A DNA stretch of 64,000 bases from Macrophomina tecta (lineage: Eukaryota > Ascomycota > Dothideomycetes > Botryosphaeriales > Botryosphaeriaceae), in NCBI GenBank assembly GCA_024180945.1, contig JAKSGN010000003.1, forward strand, positions 744,001-808,000, written 5' to 3'. The first letter of the stretch is position 1. Each line of letters starts with the position of its first letter. A program made the translations under genes and the position numbers. A model generated the notes under the pieces. It had not been told where the DNA came from. It worked only from the letters and a program-made list of their open reading frames with translations, and did no database searches. Shown here piece by piece: positions 11,489-23,863 of this stretch.

Positions 11489-13203
11489 TTACAGCTCGTC
11501 GTGACCCTCAATGTCAGCCTCATCATCGACGACAGCCGACTTGACAGCCTCGGCGGCATCAGCAACCTTTTCCTTGATACCCTCCTTGGCCTCATCAGCC
11601 TTCTCCTTAGCCTCCTCGGTAGCGGCAGGAGCCTGGCTGGGCTTGTCCTCGTCAGCCTTCTCCTCCGAGGGGCCAGTGTAGGCGTCAATGCCATGGCTGC
11701 CATTCTCGGCAATGAACTTGGCGAGATCCTCGACGGTGCGGGAACCGCTGTACTCGACTGGGTCGTCCTTCTTGCCGGCACGGAAAAGCTTGATGGTGGG
11801 GAAGCCTTGGATTTCCTCGGGAACGTCGTTGAGGGTAGCGTCAATCTTAGCGATGGAGACCTTGGAGGCGAAGTCCTTGTTCTTGGCGTAGAGAGTAGCG
11901 AGCTCATCATACTTGGGGGCGAGAGCCTTGCAGTGACCACACCAGTGCGCGTAGAACTCAACGAGAACGTCCTTGTCGTTGTCAATGACCTCTTGCTGGT
12001 AGTTGTGGGCGACGACAACGGTGACGGGACCCTCCTGCTTCTCGGGAACGGGCTCCGACTTGATGCTAGGCTCGACCTTGCCCGCAAGGAAGTCATCAAC
12101 ATACTTGGTGATGGCCTTCTTGGTGATCTTCTCGTCCTGGCTGAAGGGGAACTTCTGGTTCTTGGCGGGGTCCTGAATGGCGAAAGCGGGCCACTTGCCG
12201 ACCTCGAGGTTGAGGTTGGCACCGTGCTGACCGAAAGTCTTAGCGTCAATGGTGGCGAAGTTGATCTTGCCCTTCTGCTTCTCAGCGATGGGCTTGAGCT
12301 CCTTGGCAAGCTCCTCACGCTCCTCGGGAGTCTCGGCGAAGATGTAGGCCAGGGGAATGCCGGCGCTCATGTAGCCGGAGTAGGTCTCAGGACCGACCTC
12401 GCCAACAAGAGGAGTAGCGGCGGACTTGATGAACTTCTCGAGAGCCTCCTTCTCGATGGTCTCAGTGTAGATGTCCTTGCCCTCATCGAAAGACTTGTAG
12501 AGGACAACGGCGGGCTGCTTGACGCCCTCAGCCTCGGCGACCTTGGCGTCGTTGATGGCACCGAAGAGGTACTCGTCGCGGAGGTCGTTGGCAATGGAGG
12601 TGAAAGTCTCGTTGGTGGACTTGTCGTCCTTGTCGAAGTAGGCAACCAGGACAACCTTGTCGGCGGTCTTAAACTCCTCCAGGCTGTCCTCGGCGAGAGT
12701 GGAAACGGCGGGAAGAGCTTGCTTGGTCATGTACGACACGATACTGCGAACGCTGTCAGCAATGCGTACTCTAAACTTGACGGCGCGCGGAGACTTACGC
12801 ATCAGCCTTCCTCTGGCCGGAGTAGGGGGAGATGGAGTCGAGGCCACGGAAGACCTTGAGGGTAGGGTAGCCCTCAACGCCATACTCCTGGCACAGCTCA
12901 GACTGAGCAGTGCAGTCGACTTTGGCGAGCTTGATGTTCTTCTCCTTCAGCTGGGTGGCGGCCTCCTCATACTCGGGGGCGAGGGCCTTGCAGTGGCCGC
13001 ACCACGGGGCGAAGACTGCGGCGGCATTAGCTGGGGGCGGATGTGCGGGAGGGACAGGGCGGATGCATACACTCGGCGAGCACCAAGTCATTGCCCTTGA
13101 CGAAGTCGCTGAAGGTGTCCTGGGTGAGCTCCTCGACATCGGAAGCCGAGGCGAGAGCGGCGGCGCCCACAAGGCCAAAGACAACGTTCCTGAAGTTCTT
13201 CAT
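11489..13203 (-). CDS. PDI1: Protein disulfide isomerase, ER resident
   Basis: PDI oxidises and rearranges disulfides in the ER lumen. Exons 13203-13071, 13015-12799 and 12743-11489, introns of 55 nt each, give 534 aa. Seen: signal peptide ([20 protein letters not shown]); first thioredoxin domain with FFAPWCGHC (Cys50/Cys53); middle b and b' domains; second catalytic domain with FYAHWCGHC (Cys385/Cys388); an acidic, Ala/Glu/Lys-rich helical tail; and the ER-retention signal HDEL at the very end. This is the full a-b-b'-a' plan at normal length. The first intron interrupts the codon just before the first active site, so the CGHC starts exon 2. Codon choice is strongly C-biased, as in a highly expressed gene. 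A long antisense frame over the whole gene is an artefact of that bias. Confidence 0.97.
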
Positions 13204-13759
13204 GGTGGCGTGGTGGGCAATTGACACGGTAGAAGGGGTGTGGGAAGAAAGTCGCAGTGGAGAGGCAGCCCGGAGCTCTTGTAGTAGGCCTGCTTGCCCG
13301 AATGATTTATAAGACGGTGCCGGGGGGCGGTTTTGAGGTGCAAGCTGGCCTTTACATTCGACCGCGCGGAGAGGCTGCACGGCTGCCTTGGCGCTTGGAG
13401 CTTGGGCCGAGGGTCCACCCTGCTGCACATGCGCCAGCCAACCACGCCGCCCGCCGCCCGCTTCCACGGCCCTGCCTTCCAGTTGCCTTCTATTTCGACT
13501 GCCGCCGCTCCACTGCCGCCAGTCCCGGGGCCGGTTCGCCGCAGCTGCTGCTTTGGGCCTGCTCATAACGCCAGCCTCAGCTCAGCATCGCCTGGATGTG
13601 ATTAGAAAAGAGGCCACGGTTTCCTCGTGCGCTTAGCCTGAAATAAGCTCGGCCAAAATGCGCAACATCCGGATACAATCACCAAGCTACGAATATACGC
13701 ATCTGTTCGTATTCTAATTTCGCACTGTCCTCCTAGTCCAAACCATCCCCAAGGCCGTC
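13204..13759. promoter_or_regulatory. PDI promoter and ATG22 3' region
   Basis: The two genes run in tandem on the minus strand. This spacer must hold the PDI promoter and the ATG22 3' UTR. I looked for an obvious unfolded-protein-response element (CAGCGTG on either strand) and did not see one. Confidence 0.5.
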
Positions 13760-16319
13760 TCACCGATGCGACTCTTCCGCCAGATGTTCTGTTTCCGCCT
13801 CTCCCTCGCGAAACGACTCGGAGCTATACGAACGCGGGCTGCCGCGCTCGGGCGTTTTGCCTCTGCTCTCACTCAATGCACTAGCCAGCGCAGCGCCATC
13901 TGCTCTGCCTCTTTCCACGTCCACTAGAGCCATCAACGGGAACGGAAGTCCTACAAGCACCGCCAGGAACCAGAAAGCCTGCTCACATCAGCTGAAGTCT
14001 CGCTATGCACGTTCCAACCGTGGGAACTCACCGGCCGGATTTCTCCAGTCGCATCAGTAATCACCCCAACCACCGCTGGACCAAAGACACTTGAGCCCTT
14101 GTCCGTGATGGCGTAAAGAGCGTAGAAGGCCGCCTCGAACCCCGGCGGAATGAGCTCACCAAACAGACTCCGGCAGTATGATGACAGACCCCCCAGGACA
14201 AACCCATACACTGCACCCAACGGGTACATCTCCCACGGCTGCTGGAGCCCTAAGACTCCCAAGTTGCGTACTGCCGGTATGTAACCGATCAAGCCGTAGA
14301 TAGGAATCAACTCGAACAGGCCAATGCAGAAGAGAATCGTCTGGGATGGCTTGAGCCCCATCATGATAGACAGTCGACTCCACGAAAAAGCCCCAATGAT
14401 GCCTGTGATCGTGACAACCACGTTGATGAAGGCAACCTCTCCGGGCTTCATCGAAAGCGATGTCTTTGCAAAGAGAACGGCCGTGCCGCTCACCGTTGCT
14501 ATGGCATCGCTTAGGAGAAACCAAGCGCCGAGGAACAGAAGCACGTCCTTCAATCTTCGTGCATGCATGACAGTCTTCCCAAGCGACCTCCAGGAATATT
14601 TGAAGTACTCCAGCCCAGTCTGAAGCATGCCCCCGCTATGTTCGAGACGTAGCTGAGGTCCAGGTCGAGGTTTGAGCCAGAAAGCTGCAGGTATGGTGAA
14701 GATACACCACCAAGCGCCGACGAAGAACAGTACAAGTCGGAGTGAGTAATTTGACGATGCGCTTTCCACCTGCATCACAATGATTATGGCAAAAGCCTGA
14801 ACCAGCAAAGCGGCTGTATAGCCAATGCCAATACCGTACGAACTGATCCTTGTCGAAAGTGCTAGCTCATGCGATGAAGTCTAGATCTTGGTTAGTCTCA
14901 TGTACGTGTGGAGCTTTCGAGGAAAGTCATGGAGATGGCAGCAGGTGTAGACGGCCAGTGAGAGAATTAACATAATAAGCGGAACCTCATTCACATGGAC
15001 ATATCAGAGAGCCACGGCACCCGTTCACGACCACTTGCCCACCATGCAAATAAGGATGGCGTAATGCCAAGTATGTGAACTAGTTCGGAAATGAGAACTC
15101 ACAGCTGGTGATTTCGGGAAAGGCGTCGTATAGTCCGCAGTCGAGGACCTCCCCAGCAACGCAGACCTCGGATTGGGTGTTTCGTCATAATCCAGCTCAT
15201 CTTCGTCTTCAGTGCCAGAGCGATCATGCTCGCGATAATCATCTTCGTCTTCGTCGTACGAGTCTTCGGATTCAGGATAGTGCTCCACGACTGAAGGATG
15301 GTTCCTGACAAGTAGTGGCAAAAAAGAATTCAGTAAGACAAAGGAGGCGCCAAAACATGTGTTGGATATGATGGCAAGGAGAGCTCCTAGGAGGAAGATC
15401 TGGGGAGTGACGGGAAGGAAGAGCATGGCTGCGATGGACCCCACAAAGGCGAAGCTGAGAAGCAATGTCTTCCTGTACTTGCCGTGGTCGGCAGCTCCAG
15501 ACATGGAGATGATTAACAACGCCTGAACCAGGACGCTGATAGAGAAGGTATACATTGCAAAGCTCGCCGTGTTGACTTCAGCGCCCAAAATGTATACGAC
15601 GCATTGCGCAGCATCGGAAGTGGGCGTTTGACCGGTCATATCGCTCGGCGGCTCAGGCCTGTCGAAGGCAGTGGTGCATGGTGTCTTTCTATCGGTCTGG
15701 AGGACGCCACGCTCTCGTGCTAACTGCTCAAGGGTGATGGGTATGAAGGATCCTTGAAGTCATGGTCAGTCTAGGTTTATGCGAGAGGGTCCGCGTGCGC
15801 CGGAGCAGACTGTCGGCGACTACAAACTTCTGAGACGAGCCGGGACATGATGCGCGAGGCGGGTCGAGGCAGGGTCCCAGGAGGGTTCACGTCGGATCCA
15901 CCTATGTCTGCTCCGTGCAGGGCTGGAGCGCATCGCAGCTCGGCTGGTGATTGTTTGTATGCTTACCAACGCCACAAACCACGAAAACCTTGCAGCAGTT
16001 CAGTACACGCTCTCACTCAAATGTCCCCGAGGGAGTTGTTTACCTCGGCAGCCCAGCCGTAAATATAGAAGCCCCATAGCTCTCTGCGCGATGTCAGAGA
16101 GGTGTCCTCGCCGTCATACTGCGGGGGACGCGCAGGGATGTCGCGCTCGCGATCAGGACCCATGATGTCGGCAACTATCGAGCGCTCATCGTCGGCGCTG
16201 TAGGAGGAGTGGAAGGAGCGCTTGGAGGTGGCGGATGACTGGCGAGGGAGGTCCGGGCGGAAAGGCGGCGAAGGCGGGTGTGGAGGTAGCTGCGGAGGTG
16301 GGTGTTGGCGCGGAACCAT
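13760..16319 (-). CDS. ATG22: Vacuolar amino-acid effluxer Atg22
   Basis: Atg22 is an MFS-like vacuole membrane protein that exports amino acids released by autophagic breakdown. Exons: 16319-16044, 15988-15967 (22-nt micro-exon), 15752-15103, 14880-14032 and 13978-13760, in frame, 671 aa. After a Pro/Ser-rich N-tail comes the family start [16 protein letters not shown], then VFVVCGVG from the micro-exon, [17 protein letters not shown], and about eleven hydrophobic segments. These include [38 protein letters not shown] and [21 protein letters not shown] loop after the sixth helix region is very acidic ([25 protein letters not shown]). The C-terminal tail has Ser/Glu-rich residues. Introns 2 (214 nt) and 3 (222 nt) are four times longer than the others (55 and 53 nt). 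Intron 3 ends with a perfect ACTAAC branch site. It is divergent from MED14. Confidence 0.91.
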
Positions 16320-18402
16320 TACGAGTCGGACCGCCTGGGGGACGTGCGGGCACAGGGTCGGTGGAGCGAGGGGCGTCGCGATGATTCGAGCAGTGCAACC
16401 GACCAGAGCTGGAGAGGCATCACGCTCTCTGAAGGCCCTCTGCGTCCATCGTGGGCCGCCGTGAGGGCGGGCAGGAGACGAGACGAGATGGGCTCCGTCT
16501 GATACAAGCCGCGGTCAGGCTGGTGGCCGGTGGATCTCCGTCGCCGTGATGCGATCTTCCCGCGTGATCGAGCCAAAAAGCGCCAGAGCCCAGCTGGTGA
16601 TAGTAGAATGTGCCCGCCGCGCATTCTACTGCGCAGCGCATGCGGGCCAAGCTCAATCCGAGTAGCAGAGGCTATAAGTAGCTCTTACCTTGCTGCCCTG
16701 CTTCGCATCAAACTGGCTCGTCGAAACCTACCCTGCTTGGCCCATCCACGCATTACTCGCGCGCATCAGACGCGTTGAGCGGACTCGCCGAGCAGATAAG
16801 GACTGGGCGAGCAATAATTGCTGGCTGATGGACACACCAGCTGCACACGGCGACGACAACTTGAGGGACGTGAGCACTAGGCGGACGCATGCGTGCCGCG
16901 AAGTCGCGCCGACACAGCATCCCCACTTCGTCCGGGAATAGACCGTTCAAGGCGGGCTTGACTCCGACGCTGCGGCTGGCTTCTAAACGCCGCCTAGATG
17001 CTTGTCTGCGGATGCCGGCAGACGCCTTCAGTCCCTGCCGCCCGTGGCTGTAAACCGTCAGACGGGACAATGCTGCGCTTGCGCTGCTGCATGCTCTCGC
17101 GGACGCCAATCTAGCATGCCGCCGCTTCTTCGACCCTGCTGCCGCCCTTTCTCCGGCGCATGTCGTGCATGCGTGAAGAATTGGATGCCAGCGGAGGCCC
17201 CACGTTCTAGAAGGTTGCAGAGCGCTGAGCAAAACTTCCCCTGCGAAGTGCATGGAGCTCGGACGGAACCGCGATTTCCTCTTTCGGCGCCGAAGAAAAA
17301 GAACAGACAAGGCTCAGGTTGTGCTACGCCAGCAATAATGGCAACGGCAGCCATGTACGAGGGACTGGTGCGATAGACGCAGGCTGCGGAAACAGCGCTT
17401 ACGGGGAGGGTCCCTGGCCTCCTCGATTGCTCGCCCTCCGGCGATCAGCCTGCCCTGCAACATCGGGTAGGATCGTGCCGTGGTGTTCGCGGAGCGGGAG
17501 CCGTCCGCGAAACCATGCAAAGTCGCTGTGGCCGGATTGCTTGTCCACGTTTCACAAACGTTTGGCGTGAGCACCTCGTGTCGGGCGGGCTCAGGAGCTG
17601 AGCACACGGCTGCTCAGGAGAGATGGGACGCGGTGCCGGGTTTGCGCTGGTTGCACGGAACACAGGCAGCGCTGGCACGCGCGCCTCGTCTATTTCGACC
17701 GCAACAGATGCCGCCCGCCACTGTGTTTGCACGCTGCGGCCCCGCGTGGTTGGAGATTGCAGACGCTGCAATTCCGCGCGTGCTGGCGGACGATTTGCTG
17801 GCTCGCTGATTGCGGCATGCAGGGCGAGCTGCGGCATTGTCAGGACAACGGGCTGGTTGAAGAACGGCAGTCGGTCGTCGTCGTCGTCGTCGTCGCTGTC
17901 GGCCAAGACTGGGAGCGAGAGGGCTGGGCAAATTGGCTTTGGCGCGCCAGGCCCGACAGGCCCCGGCGTGCGGCCCTCACCACCTGCCTGCATCATCACT
18001 GCGACGCTCGCTCGCCTTCTTTTCCTCCACCACCACCACCACCACCACCCCGACGCGCTCTCGCCCCCGACACCCAGATCTCCAAGCGCCACTCTCTCGA
18101 CTCTCTCGCATCCGCGTCCCACCACAGACTGCGCGTCCGCCGCCGACCTCCGCGGTCCTGCCTGAGGAACAAAGCCGCCTCACGGACTTCACCTGCCTGC
18201 GCCGTTGCGCGTTGATCCCGCCCTCTGGCCGCCGCAATCGAGCTTCTCCGCCCCGCTTCCCCGCCCCCAGCCCATCGCACCCGCCGCGCATCACCTCTCG
18301 CAATTCTCCAAGATACCGTTGGCCGAGCGCAAGGCGGAGGACGGGATTGAGGGGGTGCAGGGGAGCCACGGCGACGGCGCCGACGGAGTGAAGGGGAGGA
18401 GT
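16320..18402. promoter_or_regulatory. 2.1-kb divergent spacer, ATG22 / MED14
   Basis: Both flanking genes start here and run outward. The sequence is GC-rich with tandem trinucleotides: CGT/GTC at about 17874-17895 and CAC at about 18024-18048. These create long overlapping frames on several strands, including runs of Trp, His or Asp, that have no family resemblance. I regard it as promoters plus long leaders; the MED14 frame is open from 18205 but has no ATG before 18403. Confidence 0.55.
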
Positions 18403-21400
18403 ATGCCCGGCATCGTCTCGATGGATGGGAATGGCGTGCACGGCGCCGGCCTGGGCAAGCTGGACGACAGAGCGCCGACCGCCCCGCCCAAGCTCAATGG
18501 CGATGTCCCGCCATCGCATCTCGATGGCCCCTCGAACATGAACGGCAACTCCATCACAAATGGCGCTACCTCGCTGCCGCAATCTCCTTCAACCGACCTG
18601 TCCCAGCCCCTGCCGGCACTGCAGGACGTCAGCGAACTCTACCTGCCCTTTGGCAAGCTGGTAGAAAGGGTCGCGCAAGAGACCAACGTCTCGCTCGGTG
18701 AGGTCCTGGACAGGATGAGCAACCTGCAGATCTCGCCGGCTCCTGCGATGAACGGAATCAACGGACACATGACCAATGGATCCGCCCCCCTATCCAAGGA
18801 GAACGAGGAGAAGAAGCTGATGATGTTGAATTGGGCGTGGGCTGAGAGGGAAAAGTTCATCAAGTTGCTCGTGCTGTCGAAGTGGAGTCGGAACTGTGAC
18901 GATGTGAGCAAGATGATAGGTTTAAACGTGTGGTTGATGGAGCAAATGCATCAGTATGAAGATGCGCCACATTGGATCGGTCAATTGAAGCGCAACACCG
19001 AGTCGGCAAAGGCTCCCAACCCAGATCTCAAAACTGCTCTAGAAGTGCTCAGTACCGGAAAGGTCCCTTGGGTGCCAGATGTATGTTTGCTCTCTTGTAC
19101 GTCCAAATTGCCTAAGCTGACGGAATCAGTTGGGCTACATCCCCCCGGAACCACTGACTCCGCAGCAAATGCTCAAGACCGTCACCAATCTCAATGCACT
19201 CCTTGCCATCCGCATCAACTTGCACGAGGAGCTCCCTCGGCAGATGAAGGATTGGTCCATTGCCAGTGGCCGCGCAACGTTCCGAGTGCCATCCGAATTC
19301 GAGCTCGATGTCTCAATAGCAGACGAGGATCCGTCTTCACCCTTCTTCATAGTCGACGTGCGATTTCTGTTCAGTCCAAAGCCTGAGGTCCCGGATGCAT
19401 GGTTCCGCGACTTTGTTGAGCCGGAGGCTAATGTGGTCTTGGCGAACTCGGGCTTGAATGGAATCTACGATTGGCTCCACGGTTTCGTGCTAACGCATAA
19501 GCTCACGACGCTCAGGATGCAAGCACATGAGCTCTCTCAGACAGCATGGGCCAATTCCTTGCGTGTTCAGCAGATCCACAGGTCGTTAACGGTGCAGTAC
19601 TGGACAGGTACTTCAGGTGCAAAGAGCTGGATTGAAATTGGCATCTCCAGCGGTAACCCCAAGGACGGCAAGAGATCTTGGCGCGGACCCAGCCCACCTC
19701 AGCTCTCTCTTCGATGGACACGCAAAGGCATGCCGGTTGAAAATATTCCCATCAAGTTCGATTGGACCGATTTATCGTTGGAAAGGATGTTGAAGTCAAT
19801 CATTGCCTTGCATATTAGCTTCATTCTGGAGTCCATCCGAGACCAGCTCTCTCTCTTGTCACAGAAACAGTCCGGTCTCTCCATGAAAGCAGAAACATCG
19901 GATTCCGAGCCGACCGACTGCTGCCTTTCTATAAGGCCGGGCAGCATGTCTAAAGCAACAGAAATAAGGATCGACCCGATTTCAGGCGGATTGTCTCTGA
20001 GACCAGCGACGCACTTTTCTCTGGCCCTTGAAAGAGACATTAAGGACATTGCCCTTGAAGCTGCTCCGAGAATAGAGGGGTTGATATGCAACGATCTTCG
20101 CGTCCGGATTGACAAAGAAGCTCAAAACGTAGGCTGGACACGGCTTCGCCACATCAACATCACGCCTGACGCTGCCGGCGCTTCCGTGCGTCAGAAAGTG
20201 GTTGCGCGAAGCTTTTATCGATGCCAAAACTGGAAATCGAGATGGGTGCTTGGGCTCACGGTCAACCTGGATGGTGAGAGCTGGTGGTTGATGGAATTGT
20301 GAGTTGCTGATGCGTAATTTGGAAGTGATTCCTGTGCTAACAACGAAATTAGATCCAACGAAAACATTGGCAACAGCATTCTTGAGTCAATACCTCTCCT
20401 GGGAGCCTCTCCATCAGAACGGAGGCATTCAGTCTCCCACCAGTTCCTTCGTGCCCTAGAACAATTCGCTTGCGCTCAGTTCACTTATGCAATTGCCGTC
20501 AAAGAGCTTAGGCGGTTGCAAGTGCCTAACGCACTGCGCACTATTAACGACCAGAAGAGAAAGAAGGATTCTACCGGCCGTCCGGTACCGCAAGTCACGC
20601 CTGCACTGTTCATTAAGAGCGGCCCACTACTTGGCGAGGACAGCCGGAACAATTGGGCAGGCGATATTCTCAGGCTCCAACACAAGGGTCTCGATACAAA
20701 GACAGGGTGTATTGTGCATGCCGTCAAGGGCCAGATGTCACAAGGCCATGTGGATTTCAATCTTGTATCTTCACACGCTGGAGATGTTTCGTTCAACAGC
20801 GATGGTACATTCGAAGTCAGACTACGCACGCCTTTCGGTGAGCCTTTCTTGGAGAAGATCATCAACCGCCTGAAAAGAATTGAACGCCTGGGCAGGATTG
20901 TGGAGATCGCCAAAGACCAGAAGCTTCGCTGCGACCATATTAGCTTATCTCGCGTCGTGTTCCGCTATTGTGGAAACTACAAAGCGGACATACGCTTTCC
21001 GGAGGGCTCCCCTGTTGAACTGCACATCGCACCAAATAACCCTCATCGGCGCATGGCAACCTTCCTCAAACAAGCTCTCAACAATCGAGACAGTAGCAAG
21101 GGATTTGCTTTCTTTATGAAGATACTTTCCCAGACTATGCCTTTGATGAGAGGCTTCGAGTCCTTGGAAGGGAGCGCGCCAGGCCCTGCATCCATATCCC
21201 AGCCGTACGTGAACCCTCGGTCTCTGGACTGGTATCGACTTTGCTATGAAAATCCGGTCACGACTTTTGATATACGGTTACGGACACGGCACGATGCAAT
21301 GGAATGGCATATCCACGATTCAACCAACCAGCAGAACAATCCTCGCTCACCAGATTTTGCCACAGCACTGAAGGACTTCCTCAGGCAAAGAGGTGACAAG

Positions 21401-21646
21401 TGGCTCGGTGTGAGGACTGGCATAATTGCGGAGATAGAGGGCGTCGAAGATGCGCTGATGAAATTGGACGAAGTGGTCAAGAGGTTCCAGGCACCGGTTA
21501 CAGATAGGCCAGAAGGTGGTGGCGCCCCTGTTCAGCAGAATGCTGGGTCGGGTCAGAACAACAGGCCGCATCCGCAGAACCAGCCTCGACCGCAAAGCCA
21601 GCAGCAACCCATAAAGCCTGACCCGGAGATCATCATGCTGGATTGA
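18403..21646 (+). CDS. MED14: Mediator complex tail/backbone subunit 14 (Rgr1)
   Basis: Med14 links the head, middle and tail modules of Mediator, the RNA polymerase II coactivator. Exons 18403-19080, 19130-20298 and 20353-21646, introns of 49 and 54 nt, give 1046 aa. After a Gly/Asn-rich leader comes the conserved Med14 N-domain: ELYLPFGKLVERVAQETNVS, then WAWAEREKFIKLLVLSKWS, then LGYIPPEPLTPQQMLKTV. This is followed by the long repeated structural domain (WFRDFVEPEANVVLANSGL, LYGI-like DWLHGFVLTHKL) and a final part with SLDWYRLCYENP. The tail is Gln/Pro/Asn-rich and ends KPDPEIIMLD. The ATG at 18403 is the first in frame, with an acceptable context (aggagtATGc). Length and order fit fungal Med14 of about 1000-1150 aa. 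Confidence 0.95.
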
Positions 21647-23197
21647 AGGGGGTTATTGATTTCCATCTTCAAGAACACTTGTCGTTCCCATGCCTATCCC
21701 CACGATGAGATGTCATAATCAAAACAAACGCACGGAGTTTGGATTGGGAGGCGTCTCAGGAGAAAGGGCTTGGAGACATTCGGTCGTCGGTCTTCTTCAT
21801 TTGAGGATACTGGTCTTGCTTTCCGGAGGGGCACGATGAGGTTCTTTTTTCTCCCACCTATCCTCGCCTTCACCTGTTTCAGTGCCTTAGGAACACGTCC
21901 CTACTGCTGCTTCTTTCTTGATACCCGGCGTTTACCCACTTTCCTCCAAGAAGTGGCCGGTTCCTTTCCGCCCTTTTCTCTATGACGATACTTTTTCCAA
22001 ACCTTTTTATCTTTTTTCTCTTTGCCATTAAGCTTCTGAATCTTGGGAAGCCGTGCAAGAACCGCATGCCCCGAACCTTTGATACTTCCTTTCTTCGGCT
22101 TTCCTCTTCACAAGCGACATGTGTTTCAAATCTAAATATTGTCCCACTTCTTCCAGACTTCGCTATGCGGTGTCCCAGCCTAGGAAATTCTCTTTCCTCG
22201 GCGTCGAGGCACGGCTTTGTTTATCGGGTCTCAGGGGTTGATGGGATACAAGCCAAATTTTCACGATATTAATCTCTTCTTCTGGCGGCAGAGCACCGTC
22301 CTTTTGCTTTAATCCTGTCGGACATCGCAGTAGCGGGCGAGCTCGCCTCACTCGTTCGCGTGTACGATCGTCCTTTTCTATTTTTTTTCCATCCACCTTT
22401 TACCGTCCATTCCTTGCCAAACATTATTCCCCTGCTTCTTGCTTCTTTCCCTCTCCGCGAGATTGGACAAGGGTGGGCGCATTGAGGGTAAACTCATTAT
22501 TGATCAGAGGATGAAGACGCACGGATATGGATGGATCTTCTTTTTTTTTCCCTCTCTCTTTCTCCCTCTCTTTTTCGTTTTCTCTTTCTTGACTCTTGCT
22601 ATGATGATGTACGAGGATGCGATGGATTTTCGGAGGTATTGATTGACGATGGCGGAGGAGGAGCTTTTCCACCTTGGGAAGGAGGCTTGGGGTATAGGGG
22701 TTTGCAGTACTCGGCCTTTGCGGGCTTCGAGCGGGTCGTGAGACTCTCCTGGCTGCCTAACCCTCGCGAGTGTTGCCGTGGTGGTGACTAGATGGTCGGT
22801 CGTTGGCTGGGGTTGGCGGCGGCGGTGGTAGTGATGGTGGGAAGGGGGATGAGGGAGGAGCTCTGGTGTTTTTGGGAGCGGGGGCAGGAGTGGGGATCAG
22901 AGCTGTTGGATTGAGAGGAGAGACGCCGCTACCGCCGCCACTGTTCCCACAGCGAAAGAGCAGGAGCATAGAAGCGCAACTCGCGGACGAGGGAATAAAA
23001 TGATATGGTCTGGTTGAATTTGGTTCAGCCAGTCTTACATGACAGGGAAAAAAAAACATCCAGGCACGCAGGGTGGTTGGTTGGACGGATGGACAGGGCC
23101 GGGCAGGGACATTTTAAATAATGACAAAAACCATACACACATCCTCGATACGCTGAATGATATAAAGATTCTTTTCTCATGGCATCAATCCCCCCTT

Positions 23198-23248
<51 letters not shown>

Positions 23249-23390
23249 TACTCGCGATTCCTCTCCGTGCATCTACTAATTCAGCGTCGCGATGTAAGAC
23301 CCTGTCCCGCCCATCCGCCCCGCCACCGCCTCCGCGTGCCTCATTTCGCCATGCCGATCTGCACGCCCTGCGTACGCCATCGCTTTTTAT
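21647..23390. other. Low-complexity 3' interval after MED14
   Basis: No coding sequence that I can support. Pyrimidine-rich tracts dominate around 21840-22440 and 22530-22600, GGT/GGC-rich DNA covers 22640-22900, and a CT microsatellite lies at 23200-23245. Small frames encode only low-complexity Ser/Leu/Phe or Gly. Confidence 0.6.
23200..23245. repeat. (CT)n microsatellite
   Basis: About 23 uninterrupted CT units in the MED14-mannosidase interval. Confidence 0.95.
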
Positions 23391-23863
23391 TCAGTTGCCA
23401 CCTTTGGGGCGCTTGGGTTCGAGCGTGTTCCAGGGCGGACGGCGTTTTTGTTGCTGTTGGGTGTGAGGGGAATGAGGATGGCTGTGTATGTCTTGAGAAG
23501 GGGAGTTGTTAGGTGTTTGGGGGTGGGGTTGGCGTGCGTGGTCATCAGCGGTCTTGTCGGCTGTTGTCATCGTGAAGTTTGTGATGAGGGGTGGCTTCTT
23601 TGCGACGGTGGGCTTGGTGGTGGCAGCGGCAGGTGCGGGAAGGTAGTCAGCGAAGGACGTCGGCATCATCGTCTTCCCCAATCGATGATGAGGAGCCTGC
23701 AGTCGATCTCCTTGAAGGGGAAGACGAAGTACTCTTCACTCTTCCTAACATAGGGCTTCTATGAAGCTGGCTGTTCGAGCGCCACTTGTGGAGCCAGCGG
23801 ACAGGCCTACCTGCTTAAGGTAAGGGTAGCCTGACGGCGGAAACTCAGTCGGATCTGGCATTG
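23391..23863 (-). other. Possible small or broken gene, minus strand
   Basis: Three coding-like pieces follow each other on the minus strand in different frames. The first starts at ATG 23863 and reads MPDPTEFPPSGYPYLKQ, directly followed by a GTAGGC donor at about 23811. The next, around 23740-23690, reads EEYFVFPFKEIDCRLLIID. The last, 23672-23391, is a Thr/Pro/His/Gln-rich stretch ending LEPKRPKGGN. I could not join all three with ordinary splice sites in one frame. It may be a small spliced gene with an intron I misplace, a decayed gene, or chance. No function is proposed. Confidence 0.22.

Noticed and set aside
11435..12859. A 474-codon plus-strand frame opposite PDI
   Set aside because: It is the antisense of a C-biased coding exon, is dominated by Leu/Gly/Val, and has no family resemblance, while the minus strand encodes a complete PDI.
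17445..18215. Overlapping long frames on both strands before MED14
   Set aside because: They depend on GC-rich trinucleotide repeats (poly-Trp, poly-His, poly-Asp) and contradict each other; no conserved motif.
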